A stretch of 64,000 nt of DNA from Culex pipiens pallens (GCF_016801865.2 NC_068939.1:38292747-38356746), one strand, 5' to 3'; positions 22,700 through 33,409 are shown, numbered from the stretch's first letter. Numbers and translations: made by a program. The notes: generated by a model not told the origin, from the letters alone.

Positions 22700-24947
22700 A
22701 TGGAAAAACTATGGCTATTGCTGGGACTAATCAGTTTAGTTGAATGTTCCCGAATAATTCCTCCGTTGTACAGATATGATGACCATGACGGATGTCACGA
22801 CACGGGAGCTTATTGTTTCGTCAGGATAGTCTTCAAGCAGGATCGCGATCCGTTTGTGAGTATCAGTCGGACAATCTCAGCTCAATTAATTTAAAAACTG
22901 TAATTGCAAAAGGACTCGTCACGGATCACCACTGATTTCAGACGCAATCTACTGGATTGGGGCATTTGCATCAAGGAATGTCAACGCGAACTGGAACAGT
23001 TTGACGAGGAAGATCGCCAAAGCTTGTTTCAGCCAAAATTTGAAATCAATTTTACGGTGAGCAATATTGTTTGATTCAGCGTGTTTTGAATGAAATTTAA
23101 CCTCGTTTTTCAGTACATCGTTCCGGCGGACCTTTGGGATCAGTATTTGGATCCGTTCAAAGTCAACTACAGCGAATTGATCAACATTTGCGTGAATAAC
23201 CGTCTGAAACGGGATTACAACTTTGACCGTCTGGCCTACTCCGAAATCGAATACTGCCAAGATGTGCCAGGAACGTCGAGAAGCACTCCAGGCTGGTCAG
23301 TAATAGCGTTCTATGCAATCGTTCTGGCGTTGGCCAGCCTTCTGATCTATGCCAACGTAATTGACTGGCTTGGCGAGGATCGGCTCGAAGGACACGTAAT
23401 TGTTTCGTCATTCTCAGTGCGACGCAATTGGACTCTGTTGACGAAACAGTCTAGCAGTGACCTGTACCGGGACTTTGGTTACATCGATGGAGTTCGGGTG
23501 ATTCTAAGTCTGTTGGTGATGAGTATACACTACTTGATACTGATAGTGGCGATCCCATTGAAGAATCCAGAGTATATTGAGGAGGTGGGTAGTCTTTTGG
23601 AATGTTTTAAAAATTTGAAAGTTGTATTGATGACGCATTTCAGGTTGTGAAGAATCTCTTTATGGTAGACATTGTTACGAGTTCAGCTGTCCTTGTTCAG
23701 ATATTCTTCGCAATCAGTGGACTTCTTCTCACAATCTCCGTGCTTAAAGACGGCGATCATAATCCTATTTATGACCTTCGATATGCCAGAAACAAGATCA
23801 AAGCCCGTCTAATCCGTATTGTTCCCGTGTACTTTTTCTTTATGTTAGTATCGATCGTAATTCCAGACCTTCCGGAAGTGCACGTGGGTCCTGTTGGATA
23901 CAAAGCGCTTATCCAAGAGCAAGCTCGATGCCGCAAGAAGTGGTGGATAAATGTTCTATTTCTAAACAATCTTCCACCATTTGGTGGTCAAGTATGCAAC
24001 CAGCAGGGTTGGTATTTAGCAGCTGATCTGCAGTTATTCGTTGTAGCGTTGGCGATCGTGATAGCCTGTTGGAGGTACCCCAAACACGCAAAAAATCTGT
24101 TGAGCAGTTGTGTTGTTGTTGGGTTAGTGATTCCTATTGGAATTGTGTACCTTTTAGGGCTGGAGTCAGCACTTCCATTTAGGCTAAGGTATTGCTGGAA
24201 TATTCTTGAAACAACTCAATGATTATTCGCTTTTATTTTCTAGCGATGCTCAGTTTCTGCATATGTACCAATTATGGATCAAACATGTGTACGTGCCTAG
24301 TTATTCCAACATTACTAGCTATTTAGCTGGAGTGGTAGTCGGATACGTTTATCACCAAAACAGACACAATAATTTGAACCTCGACGATTTTTGGGTACTT
24401 TTACTAAGCTTGTTGAAGGACATTAAAGAAGTTCCCATAATTTTTCAGATTTACAACATTATTAAACGAGCTCGCGTCCCACTGCTAGCTCTTGCATACC
24501 TTCCAACGTTCGTTTTCTACCGCTACGAGATTCCCCGTTCATCCTGGTTGACCATAATCCACACCGTCCTGTACCGAAACGCAGGTGTTATCGCTTTTTG
24601 TGTAACGCTTATCGAGTGCTTCCAAAATTCTCCAGGTATCTAACTCTTAATGTTTAGACTATTGATTTAAACTAACTCATATTGTTCAAGGCACCATCCG
24701 CACCTTTCTCGCCTCCAAACCGATGACCAGCATGGGTAAACTGAGTTTCGCCGTGTACGTGCTGCACATTCCCATGATACGAATCGTTCTGAACTGGATC
24801 CCTCCCACGCTGGAGCTGACATGGTCGAGTCCGGTTTGGATGGTACCATCCTTTGCTGGTATCTATTTGATTGGACTTTGTGTTTATTTGTGCATCGAGC
24901 AACCCGTTAGTCTGGTGCTGAAACACTATTGGTTGGGCAAGAATTGA
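22700..24947 (+). CDS. Nose resistant to fluoxetine-6-like membrane acyltransferase (AT3 family), 654 aa, six exons
   Basis: Exons are 22700-22855, 22913-23056, 23114-23584, 23644-24188, 24244-24635 and 24691-24947. All introns are 55-59 bp, begin GT and end AG, and all junctions keep frame. The ATG at 22700 opens a signal peptide (MEKLWLLLGLISLVECS); an upstream ATG-less frame was rejected. The N-terminal luminal domain has Cys pairs (C32, C39, C74, C78) as in NRF-6 proteins. A membrane segment lies near 161-180, and the acyltransferase-3 domain starts near 219 with GVRVILSLLVMSIHY (candidate catalytic His239). About ten hydrophobic segments follow. QQGWYLAADLQLF (377-389) matches the family's conserved WYLA.D.QF motif, and GKLSFAVYVLHIPMI the C-terminal one. 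NRF-6 proteins of C. elegans act in lipid or drug transport across epithelia; the substrate in insects is not known to me. The gene looks intact. Confidence 0.93.
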
Positions 24948-25078
24948 TCTGTTTGTTATCTAGTTTTTTTGTACTGCGATGAAAGTTACAAAATGAAAGC
25001 AGAACAGTTTTGTTAAGAGAAATGATACACCCAAACCAAACTTCACTGCAATTCCTTGGGCTTATACGAACCCAACGC

Positions 25079-25084
25079 AATAAA
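25079..25084 (+). terminator. Polyadenylation signal AATAAA of the NRF-6-like gene
   Basis: AATAAA lies 132 nt after the stop codon, with GT/T-rich sequence further downstream. A second AATAAA is at about 25149. Confidence 0.6.
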
Positions 25085-25270
25085 GAGCGCTCCGATCCGA
25101 CTTTCCGTTATCAACGATTCACGTTTTCGTTATTATGACTCGCGTTCGAATAAAACCGTCGATTTTTTTTATATTTAAAGAAGAAGAAGATAGATGATCA
25201 AATCAAACTAGAACAAAGTTTTTGATCGCTTTTGGTCTCTAAACAACTCCCCAAAATTTGAGAGCGATTG

Positions 25271-25498
25271 CACAGTAAAAAAAAGTTGAATTTTGGAATG
25301 TTGAAAATTTGGTAGGTTGAATATTACCTCTTTTTATGAGTAATATTACACAAAATATGTGTAAAAATGTGAACCTGATGAATATTCATCAAAAACTGAT
25401 GAAAATTCATCATTTTCTGGGGTAAAATTAATCATTTTTTTTGCCACAAAATCTGTCACCATTTCCTGATGAATATTACCATAATTTTTTTTTCTGTG
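25271..25498. mobile_element. 228-bp CACAG MITE, copy a
   Basis: CACAGTAAAAAAAAGTTG at the left and TTTTTCTGTG at the right. Nearly identical in length and sequence to copy b at 25685. It interrupts the GAGCGATTTGTTGCGT phrase preserved in the opposite arm of the palindrome. Confidence 0.85.
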
Positions 25499-25684
25499 TG
25501 GTTGCGTTCAGACTTTGCGCATGGCATTTCAATTTTGTATGGGAATTTTTATGGGAAAACCCTCTTTTCTACATTTTTATTGTCACTATTTTTTTCAAAC
25601 CTACACAATAGCGTTAAAATTGAGAAAACTCTCTAAAACTTTCCCGAAGAATGTATTGTGCTACCTTGCTCCTGTCAAAAGATA

Positions 25685-25912
25685 CACAGAAAAAAAAAGT
25701 TGAATTTTGGAATGTTGAAAATTTGGTAGGTTGAATATTACCTCTTTATTTGTGTAATATTACATAAAAAATGTGTAAAAATGTAAACCTGATGAATATT
25801 CATCAAAAACTGATGAAAATTCATCATTTTCTGGGGTAAAATTTATCATTTATTTTGCCACAAAATCTGTCACCATTTCCTGATGAATATTACCATCATT
25901 TTTTTTTCTGTG
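25685..25912. mobile_element. 228-bp CACAG MITE, copy b, with TA duplication
   Basis: CACAGAAAAAAAAAGTTG to TTTTTTTCTGTG, flanked by TA on each side (25683-25684, 25913-25914). Removing it restores GATACAGCGTCC, which the uninterrupted right arm confirms as the empty site. Confidence 0.88.
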
Positions 25913-26284
25913 TACAGCGTCCTCAAAACTGGTCTAAAACGTGTTTTTTGCTCGGAAATCACGTTTTAGACCAGTTTTGAGCACGCTGTATCTTTTGACA
26001 GGAGCAAGATAGCACAATACTTTTCTCGGGAAATTTTTTTTTTCTCAATTTTAACGCTATTTAGCTGGTTTGAAAAATTTAGTGGAAAATTAATGAAAAT
26101 GATAAAAATCAACAATTCCCATACAAAGTTGAAATGCAATGCGCAAAATGTGGACGCAACAAATCGCTCCCAAATTTCGGGGAGATGTTTAGGGGCCTAA
26201 AAGGCAACAAAAAAACATGTTCTGAAAAATCAACCATCTCGAGCCATTCTAATGAAAAGTCAACGGCGAAGAGCACGTTTGCGA

Positions 26285-26435
26285 TCTGCCTCGCCTCTCT
26301 CGTAGTACATTGGTAAAGAGTCAGACTCTCACCCAAAGTGCAAAAGTTTGAATCTCGGTTCACACAATTAGTTTGTTGTGTTCAGATGCACACATTTCTA
26401 TGAGCTCAAAACTGATTGACTGATTTTTTTTTATT
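26285..26435 (+). mobile_element. Degenerate tRNA-like SINE
   Basis: CGTAGTACATTGGTAAAGAG resembles an A-box region and AGTTTGAATCTCGG a B box 35-40 bp further on. The body ends in a T-rich run before TATTGGTTCTG. The spacing fits a tRNA-derived head; no duplication was found. Confidence 0.45.
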
Positions 26436-26549
26436 GGTTCTGAAAAATTCGTCACAGGATTTGACTGCTCAAGTTTGGGAGTGTTATGATACAAACTTTG
26501 TTTCAAAATCAAACTCAATCATGGTTTTATTTGAAAATAAAATTCTAAA

Positions 26550-28515
26550 TAGGGTATATGATTTGGGTGCATTATGGCCTTATTGAATGTATTTAAGAGC
26601 CATCGCAGTACATATTTTGGACCCACACTCTGATTGGTTGAAATTTTGACAACTCGAACTGCGGTGTGCGGCGGCAACACGCACACTTAAAAATACTCAG
26701 TTTGATAAATCAAAGGGCCTATTCTAGATTATAAATCAGAAAATATTAATTTCAGATATTAAATTATTTCGATGTAACAATATATTTCTAGAGTTTTTTT
26801 TAATAGGTCCTATAAACATATGAAAGACAATAGTTTATAAGACCTTTTAAAAAAAAACTTTAGATTTGCATTTGAAAACGTGTTTTGATTGATTTGTATG
26901 GGAAACTTTCGCATATTTAGGAGGTCCCTGTTCTATTTTCCAATTTGCTTATTCTTAAAAATTATTATACAGGCATTAGAGCATAGAATGAGGTTTTTTC
27001 ACAAATATTTTGTATGCGAACCTTTTCTGTACAGGGATCTAGTTAGGACCGGGTCGGATTTTGTAATTATAGCTTTCTTAAGGCTAAGAATAATTACAGA
27101 AGATCTTTAGCATAACATTTTAGTGGTAGGGGAGCCGATAGAAGAAAGATGGTTGAGACGTTGAGACGTTGAGACGACGTAGCAATCGTAGAGTAAGTTA
27201 GATATGATAGGAGGTGCGAAGGTACGCACCGGTCTTTTTGGTACTTAATTTTTACCTAAAAATCTCATATTTTGAGTTTGGACTTGTTTTAGGGTAATTT
27301 TTTGCGTTTCTCCTTCTTACCAGCAACAGCACCGCCTCGAGTAAGCACGCAAATTTATGCCATTAACTGGCCAAAAAGATCAAATTTAATGCACTTTTGA
27401 TCATAATTTCTATTTTGCGAGACCATTTCTCATCATTTTGGTGGCACACACATCCACACGCAAGATCAGAGGTTAACTGCTTAACGAAAGTCGCCATTTC
27501 AAAGCGCTTAAGATATAAAATTGCTTCCAACTACCGGCAACATGTTCTTTTGCACATTAGTTAGTCACTCACTTGAAAAATAATCCCGAAACATGTAAAT
27601 AATTAGCAAGCGCCATCAAAAAAACAAACGCGCCAAGTCTTTTGACGTTTTAATTTTGAAGACCCTTTCCAATCGAAGGCTGAAGAAAACCGAGAGAGAA
27701 GTGAAAGCAAATAAAGAACAAAGGGTGGCCACCAACACCACCAACATGCTGGTGCAGCGCCTGTTGGAGTGAGCAAGTGCTGCCAGGAAACTTTTGCTAT
27801 AAATGCTACTTTTCGTGAGTGTTCGCTTAAAATTTCATCAATTTTGGCAGCACTAAGCAGACCCAAAAGAGCGCTGGAAGAAAAAAGAACTAAGCTGAAA
27901 ATAGAAAAATGGGCGTGGCCAAATGTACTCGACTGATAAGAATGCATTTTTGAAATATTTTTTTTTAAATGCTTGTAAAAGGAATAGCATAACTTTTAAT
28001 AAACGTGAAAATAAACAGAAATGTTCACAAAAAGTTGCTCTAATCGTTGGTGTACTTGGTTTTAGTGAATTTCAAGGAACAATCCAGATTATCCAGCATC
28101 ATTCAAATACGACCGCTTATTAGGCCTAAAATGGGCATATTTCCCCTAGTTATTTAAATGGTTTAGTGACGAAATTATAAACAACAACAATAAACAACAG
28201 TTACATTGCTCGGAAACCGGAGGAAAAAGCTTGGTGTCAGTGCAAAACAGATAAGCAACGAGGCCAAATTTTTTTGACCTAATCTATATGCTAGGAAAAT
28301 GGTAGGATATACGACTGGCATTGGAAAAGTGGCTGAAAAAGCGGAAATAATCAAAAATGTTCACATTTTTGGAAGAGGTAAGCTACAAAACGATCCTGCT
28401 TACACTTTCTGTTCGTTGAATTCAGTAAATTCCTACTTTAAAATCCTGAATTAACTTGATTAATGGAAATAGGTCCAAAATAGGCACAAGGTCTAAAATA
28501 GGGTCATATACCCTA
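26550..28515. mobile_element. Possible DNA element with TAGGGTATATGA ends (1.97 kb)
   Basis: TAGGGTATATGA at 26550 is exactly inverted at 28504-28515, but similarity does not extend beyond 12 bp, so the two ends could belong to different copies of one family. The interior is non-coding; a block at 27595-27930 with GGGCGTGGCC is GC-richer. No transposase seen. Confidence 0.45.
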
Positions 28516-29190
28516 GAAATGAGTTTTGAAACCGTCAACATTTTCATGTCGCGTTCAATCATTGAACCATTCAATGTCTAAAAAATAACAAACTTTCCGC
28601 GCTGTTCGTCGAAAATCTCCCCAGGGCTTCACACCCGTTGCACTGCTCAAAAAGACAAATCAAAACAAACGACTTCACTTTGTTAGCAGCGCTTCGGATG
28701 CAAGTCGTGTCGCGAGACACTCAGCACACATGTTCCTCCAACCAACCCAGGGAATCAGTTTTCTAGGAAATCCGACCCCTGCGCACATGTTGCTGGCGAC
28801 AAGTGGCCACGACGGCGGAGGACCACGTGCTGAGATGACGACACTCTGTCTCGCAAGAATGGATCTTCGGGTTGAGGAGCAAAAAAAACATCAACAACAC
28901 AATGTGGAAGAAAATCTCAGAACCGCATATCCAATTACCTAATCGTTCGACGAAAGTTTGGATTGTTTCCACGAGGGTGATTGTGTAGTTCTTTCGGAAA
29001 TTTCTCCGCAAACATTAGGGTCTCTGATGTGTGTGCGCAGTAAACGGCTTTAGGAAATGGTCGCAACCCGAGATCGTGTTGCTTATCCAAGATTTGTGGA
29101 ATAACAAACTTGCATGTCTCACTTGTTAGCAGTAGGGCTCAGTCTGAAGGTCTCTGACAAGCCGAGTGACAATTTATGATGGCAGCAAAC
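28516..29190. other. Single-copy-looking block, no gene found
   Basis: Balanced composition without repeat hallmarks from about 28560 to 29150. Short open frames (70-82 codons) on both strands have no recognisable domain. Possible regulatory or exon-relic DNA. Confidence 0.3.
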
Positions 29191-29201
29191 AGTTGACCCA
29201 A

Positions 29202-29881
29202 TAGGGTGTAATATGGTTGTATGGAAATAAAATAAAGTTGTCCAAATTTAGCAAGCACAGCAATTTTTAAGTTCCTTTTGGGGTCCTAAACAACTCCCCA
29301 AAGTTTGGGATCGATTGGTTTAGTCCTCACTTTGCGCAAAGCGATTCAATTTTCCATATAAATTTGTATGGGAAAAACAACTTTTGTGGATTTTGATATT
29401 TATAAAATCCACGTTTCACGCTGTACTAAAACCGGATTCATATTCGGATGCTCTGGAAGGTGCTCTACAACTTTCCCGAAGAGAGTATGGTGCTAACTTG
29501 CTCCTAAAAAAAGATACAGCGTGTTCGAAACTCGTCTAAAACGTGTTTTTTGCTCGAAAATCACGTTTTAGACGAGTTTTGAGGACGCTGTATCTTCTTT
29601 CAGGGACAAGCTAGCACCATACTCTCTTCGGGAAAGTTGTAGAGCACCTTCCAGAGCATCCGAATATGAATCCGGTTTTAGTACAGCGTGAAACGTGGAT
29701 TTTATAAATATCAAAATCCAAAAAAATGGTTTTTCCCATACAAATTTATATAGAAAATTGAATCGCTTTGCGCAAAGTGAGGACTAAACCAATCGTTCCC
29801 AAACTTTGGGGAGTTGTTTAGGACCCCAAAAGGAACTGAAAAATTGCTGTGCTGGAAAATCGATTTTGATATTACACCCTA
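29202..29881. mobile_element. Near-perfect palindromic element with 9-bp TSD (680 bp, Foldback/MULE-like)
   Basis: TAGGGTGTAATAT at the left is exactly inverted at the right. TTGACCCAA flanks both sides (29193-29201 and 29882-29890), a 9-bp duplication. The arms of about 330 bp mirror with few mismatches about a centre near 29545. A 9-bp duplication with full-length inverted repeats fits Foldback or Mutator-like elements. No coding capacity. Confidence 0.9.
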
Positions 29882-29890
29882 TTGACCCAA

Positions 29891-31640
29891 TCTCTGGTTG
29901 ACAGCCAGAGTTCCTTTTTTGGGGTGTTCAAAAGTAAAATTATGCGTGTACAGGGCAAATGTGACACTTCCTGTTAAAGTTACTCGTTTTGCTGGCAGAG
30001 GGGTTAACTAGTAAGATTTATCACAGTGAAACCGGAATCAGAGCCGAGGCTGAGATGTTTTGAGACCGTAAGATTTAGAGGTTATTGAAAATCTGAATTA
30101 TATAAAAAAAAAATACTTCCCAAATTGTTCCCTTGAAATTCGTCACGACATAATAACTTCAATTTACTTTATTAAATTTAAAATCCCGTTACCCAAAAAC
30201 AAAAAGACCGCAGCACTGGATTTTAAGCAAGCTAATTGGAATTCTGCACAAGAACGTGCCGGCACTCATTGCGCCCTTAAACTGCCCAGAACACCCATTA
30301 AATCATTATTGACCCCATCATTTTTGCCCGCTTTGTGCTGTTCGGTCGTCGGCCAGATGGCGTTGGAGGACCGCAGGGAGTGACCACCACCACCTTGGCC
30401 TAGATTGCCCATTTTTTTGCAGGTTTTCTTTGGGAAAGAGGTAAATGTTGATTTGTTTGACTTGATAACAACTTGCTGTCAATTTGGCTGTATTTTGAAG
30501 CTGTCAAAAGATTAAAAAGAACAAAAATTGCAACTTTTACCCAAAATGTCCCTCTTCTGTAAAGAACATGGACCGGTCTCGATTACCTCCAACACGTGTT
30601 CCAAGTGGGATCGTCCCTGATATTCATAAGTGCAGTGTCCTCCGGAGGTTCCACGAACCCCCCAATTTGGCCAACCTTTCTCCCAATTTCTCCCGAGTTC
30701 GAACCACTTGGTGTCACTTGCGGTCACCGCAGGAGGCCGTTTAAAAATTCAGCTCATTAATTATTATGCCACGGCCTACTACCTTCCACGTGCAAGTACG
30801 CGCCCCGAAACCGACTCTTTCGGCAGCGATCACCTCTCGCAGGAGTAATCAATCACCATCCCGGGAATGTACGCATTAAGTGACACTTTAGGCGCGGCAC
30901 CTGGATCATCACCGGAGCCCCTCCTAATTATATGTACCTTTTGATAAGATCGGTTGTTATCACTTGGTAGCACGTGACCTCGTAAACGAATTATGGCTAA
31001 TTACCTTGCCGGTGTAATTGGATGTGTAATAACTGTTAAATTCGATTATGACAGCTTGCTGCGATCAAGTTCGGCGACCGCCATTATGGCTGAACGCCCG
31101 TAGGCCCCCTTCACGTGCACCAATCAGCCGGTTATTGTGAAACTGTCTCAACTTGATCAACGATCAGCGCAGTTTACAGTAATAATTATTATAATAGATC
31201 ATCCTCGCCGCATCCATCAATTCAAGCCTTGTTTGCGCGAGACTGATCTCGTGTGGCGGCTTGAAGACAATGCCTCGGACGCTCTCTGGAAAGAGGTGTT
31301 AATAAAAATGATAAATACTTTCCTCTCATCCACTTTGAGTCGCGGCGTTGATCGCTGGAGCATTTCTGACAGCCAGTTGCAGCTGCATCCGAAGGGTTTC
31401 GCTTTTTTGGACATCAATCACGATCGCACCTCCGCGCGCACCAAACTGGCCAAAGCAGAGAGGATCGTACCACGTGGTGCAGGATTGGCTTTATCGCGGC
31501 AGCCGTAGGAATATGGTAAAGTGGTGGCCGCGACCTAAATTTGCATTTAAATCGATTCAGAGCGGCCTCCTCCTTGGACGGGTTGGACGAGTCTTCGCTA
31601 GGATCAAGGGGGATCAGAGTTAACCCTCTGCCATCATTTT
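29891..31640. promoter_or_regulatory. Candidate cis-regulatory block (homeodomain, GATA and E-box cores)
   Basis: From about 30200 the sequence looks single-copy. TAAT-type cores cluster at about 30757 (CATTAATTATTATGCC), 30846 (TAATCAATCA), 30925 (CTAATTATATG), 30988-31004 (GAATTATGGCTAATTACC), 31014 (GTAATTGG) and 31178 (AGTAATAATTATTATAATAG). GATA (TTGATAAGATCGG, about 30940) and CACGTG (about 30971 and 31111) sites are interspersed. Open frames here, the longest 31137-31508, have no domain. Regulatory function is inference from motif density. Confidence 0.35.
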
Positions 31641-31646
31641 GAATTA

Positions 31647-31662
31647 AGTTTAAGTTAAATAT
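31647..31662 (+). repeat. Target-site duplication of the composite SINE, left (AGTTTAAGTTAAATAT)
   Basis: The 16-bp string recurs exactly at 32387-32402 and brackets the composite SINE. Confidence 0.88.
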
Positions 31663-32135
31663 CTAATCTAATCTAATCTAATCTAATCAGACCCTAGCGC
31701 AGCCAATCTTTCGAAGGGATCCTGGAGAGTGCCTTAGGTTAGATGACGCCTAGCACTCTTCTTGTCATTTATTAACATTTGTAGTGCGCCATTGCATCGG
31801 AATGCATTGAAACATCACAAGCGTTAAACCGGCCAGGCCTACTGCGTAAAGCCGTATCGCAGAGATGACTCGTAATTGGGTTGAGTTTGAGCACAGAGTG
31901 TTCGAACAACAACACAATTCTGAATCGACAGGGAAGGAAGAAGCGTGGGGACACACCACCATACGCTCCGAGATTTTTGGTTGTATTCGTTGGGAGCACC
32001 ATGCTAAGAAGGTTTGGTACTCCGGGACCCTCTGGGATGGGACATTGTATTTCCACGAATGCCCTGGACACTATTTGCCGTGGTTATAGCGCCACAACTC
32101 GCTCTCTGTAACAGTATTCCTAATTCCAGTCCAAG

Positions 32136-32218
32136 CTCACCAAGTCGTCATGGCCTAGTGGTTAGCATTTTTGCTTACCAATCCAAAGGACGGAGGATCG
32201 AACCCCGCCTTGAGCGAC
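32136..32218 (+). other. tRNA-like domain inside the composite SINE
   Basis: AAGTCG and CGACTT end-pairing, an A-box-like TGGCCTAGTGGTTAGC and a B box GGATCGAACCC about 40 bp apart. The anticodon arm is poor, so this is not a functional tRNA. Orientation is opposite to the SINE head at 32299-32373. Confidence 0.6.
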
Positions 32219-32298
32219 TTTGATTTTTCGTTCATATTCATCATTTCAAATTTAATTTTTTTCTAATCTAAATTTATGTGTTCTTAACTTTCTCGTTG

Positions 32299-32373
32299 GG
32301 AGCAGATGGGAATCGAACCCAGAACCATTCGCTTACAAAGCGAACACCGTAACCAGTCAGCCACGGCCGCTCC
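32299..32373 (-). other. tRNA-Thr(TGT)-like SINE head
   Basis: Acceptor GGAGCGG / CTGCTCC (one wobble), perfect anticodon stem TTCGC / GCGAA with loop TTTGTAA (TGT), and T-arm CTGGG TTCGATT CCCAT. The D-stem CCGT / ACGG pairs but directly abuts the acceptor stem without positions 8-9. With its SINE setting this argues against a working tRNA gene. Confidence 0.6.
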
Positions 32374-32386
32374 TCCTTAAAAATTT

Positions 32387-32402
32387 AGTTTAAGTTAAAT
32401 AT
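32387..32402 (+). repeat. Target-site duplication of the composite SINE, right
   Basis: AGTTTAAGTTAAATAT, identical to 31647-31662. Confidence 0.88.
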
Positions 32403-32504
32403 GGAAATAAAAACAGATAATAAGTTTAAAAAAATAAATTAATTTTGAAAAATTTGAGACATTTATGCGAACAAAACACCACATCACTCCTAAAGCAACA
32501 TTTA

Positions 32505-32660
32505 AAAAGGGCGCATAAGCATTTTGACAGCTAGGACTATTTTGCAAATTCTGGAACAACAGGTAACTATTTAACCGTTGGAGGCCAGCTATTGTTATAC
32601 ACTTACTGTCTCAGAATTTGCAAAATAGTTTCAGCTGACAAAATGCTTATCCGCCCTTTT
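32505..32660. mobile_element. Short hairpin MITE (156 bp, arms about 48 bp)
   Basis: AAAAGGGCGCATAAGCATTT at the left is mirrored by GCTTATCCGCCCTTTT at the right, and the pairing continues through the GACAGCT and TTTGCAAATTCTG blocks. It lies about 190 bp upstream of the small gene at 32854. Confidence 0.82.
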
Positions 32661-32853
32661 CTCGTGTTGCTCTAGACTCATCAAAGACTTGGTTGTTAGG
32701 CCGATATCGATCCAACAGCAATGTCTCGTGGCGGCCTTGTTCAACTCAAAACACTGTCCGTAACAACGTCCAAGTTACCATTGTTTGAAAACGTCGGATT
32801 GTTATTCTGTCTAACATTCTGTCATATCGGGTGCTAGCGAAAGCAGTTCAAAA

Positions 32854-33369
32854 ATGTTACCAATCGCTGGAAATATTCAATCGGCTCGTAAGAATTGCCT
32901 TTCCGTAAATTATCCCTTCCGGAAGGATGAAGACGAGGAAGACGATTCTCCGCTGCCACCCTCGGAATACGACGAAAAGTTTGCCGGTCCTGAATCCGAC
33001 AAAAAGCCTCGTAAGTGGAATTCAACTCTCGATTTTCAAATACCTAAGTGACGCAAGTGACCACTTTCAGCCTCCCGCAGGGAGCTTCTCCGGGAGGAGT
33101 TCCGCAAGAAGGCCACCCAGCTGGTCATCAAGCAGGCCCGGGAACGGTACGAGGTGATCCGTCGGCAGGAGGAGGAACGGGCCCCGCTGCGAAAGCGTCC
33201 CGACTATTACATGGCCAAGGACACCGGCAGCGAGCCGCAGTACAATCTGTACAAGACCGACGACATGATGACGTTCTGGAGCTTCGGGGCGAGAAGTAAT
33301 TCCTCGAGAAAGCGCAATACTAACTTTACGAAGCCGATCAGTGAGCAGTTGGATCAGCAGTTTGGGTAG
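32854..33369 (+). CDS. Small basic protein of unknown function, 151 aa, two exons
   Basis: Exon 1 is 32854-33010 and exon 2 is 33071-33369. The 60-bp intron has a consensus donor (GTAAGTGG) and a CTTTCAG acceptor, phase 1. I do not recognise the product. Residues 24-50 are acidic (KDEDEEDDSPLPPSEYDEKF). Residues 54-95 form a highly charged probable helix (SRRELLREEFRKKATQLV, then QARERYEVIRRQEEERAPLR). The C-terminal 50 residues hold aromatic motifs (RPDYYMAKD, MMTFWSFGAR) and end NTNFTKPISEQLDQQFG. There is no signal peptide or membrane segment. Exon 2 is GC-rich with strong third-position bias, unlike its AT-rich surroundings, which supports coding. ATTAAA at 33404-33409 may be the polyadenylation signal. 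Confidence 0.72.
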
Positions 33370-33403
33370 AAAGTCATGTTTGGTTCCGTGTTTGGATATT
33401 TTG

Positions 33404-33409
33404 ATTAAA
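33404..33409 (+). terminator. Variant polyadenylation signal ATTAAA
   Basis: ATTAAA lies 35 nt after the stop codon of the small gene; no AATAAA is seen nearby. Confidence 0.4.

Larger units (their letters stand above)
25207..26226. mobile_element. Palindromic element, left arm interrupted by two MITEs
   Basis: Arms mirror about a centre near 25946 (ACGTGTTTTTTGCTCGG / ATCACGT), with blocks such as AAACAACTCCCC, TTGCGCATGGCATTTC and GTGCTACCTTGCTCCTGTC and their complements. The core matches the element at 29202-29881 (AAACGTGTTTTTTGCTCG). Without the two MITEs it would be about 560 bp. Termini are diverged. Confidence 0.8.
31663..32386 (-). mobile_element. Composite tRNA-derived SINE (724 bp) with (TTAGA)n tail
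   Basis: Bounded by a 16-bp duplication. Read on the minus strand it starts with a tRNA-like head (32299-32373), has a body of about 600 bp and ends in a TTAGA pentamer array (31663-31688). Inside, a second tRNA-like domain (32136-32218) lies in the opposite orientation next to a short internal TTAGATTAGA run at about 32264-32274, suggesting that one SINE inserted into or recombined with another before this copy moved. Non-coding. Confidence 0.8.

Noticed and set aside
22942..23056. Acyltransferase exon 2 starting at 22942 (TTTCAG acceptor)
   Set aside because: That acceptor shifts the frame; the acceptor at 22911-22912 keeps phase 0 and adds the family-like segment before RNLLDWGIC.
32299..32373. 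A tRNA-Thr(TGT) gene on the minus strand
   Set aside because: The D-arm lacks positions 8-9 and the T-stem is imperfect; it is the head of a TSD-bounded SINE.
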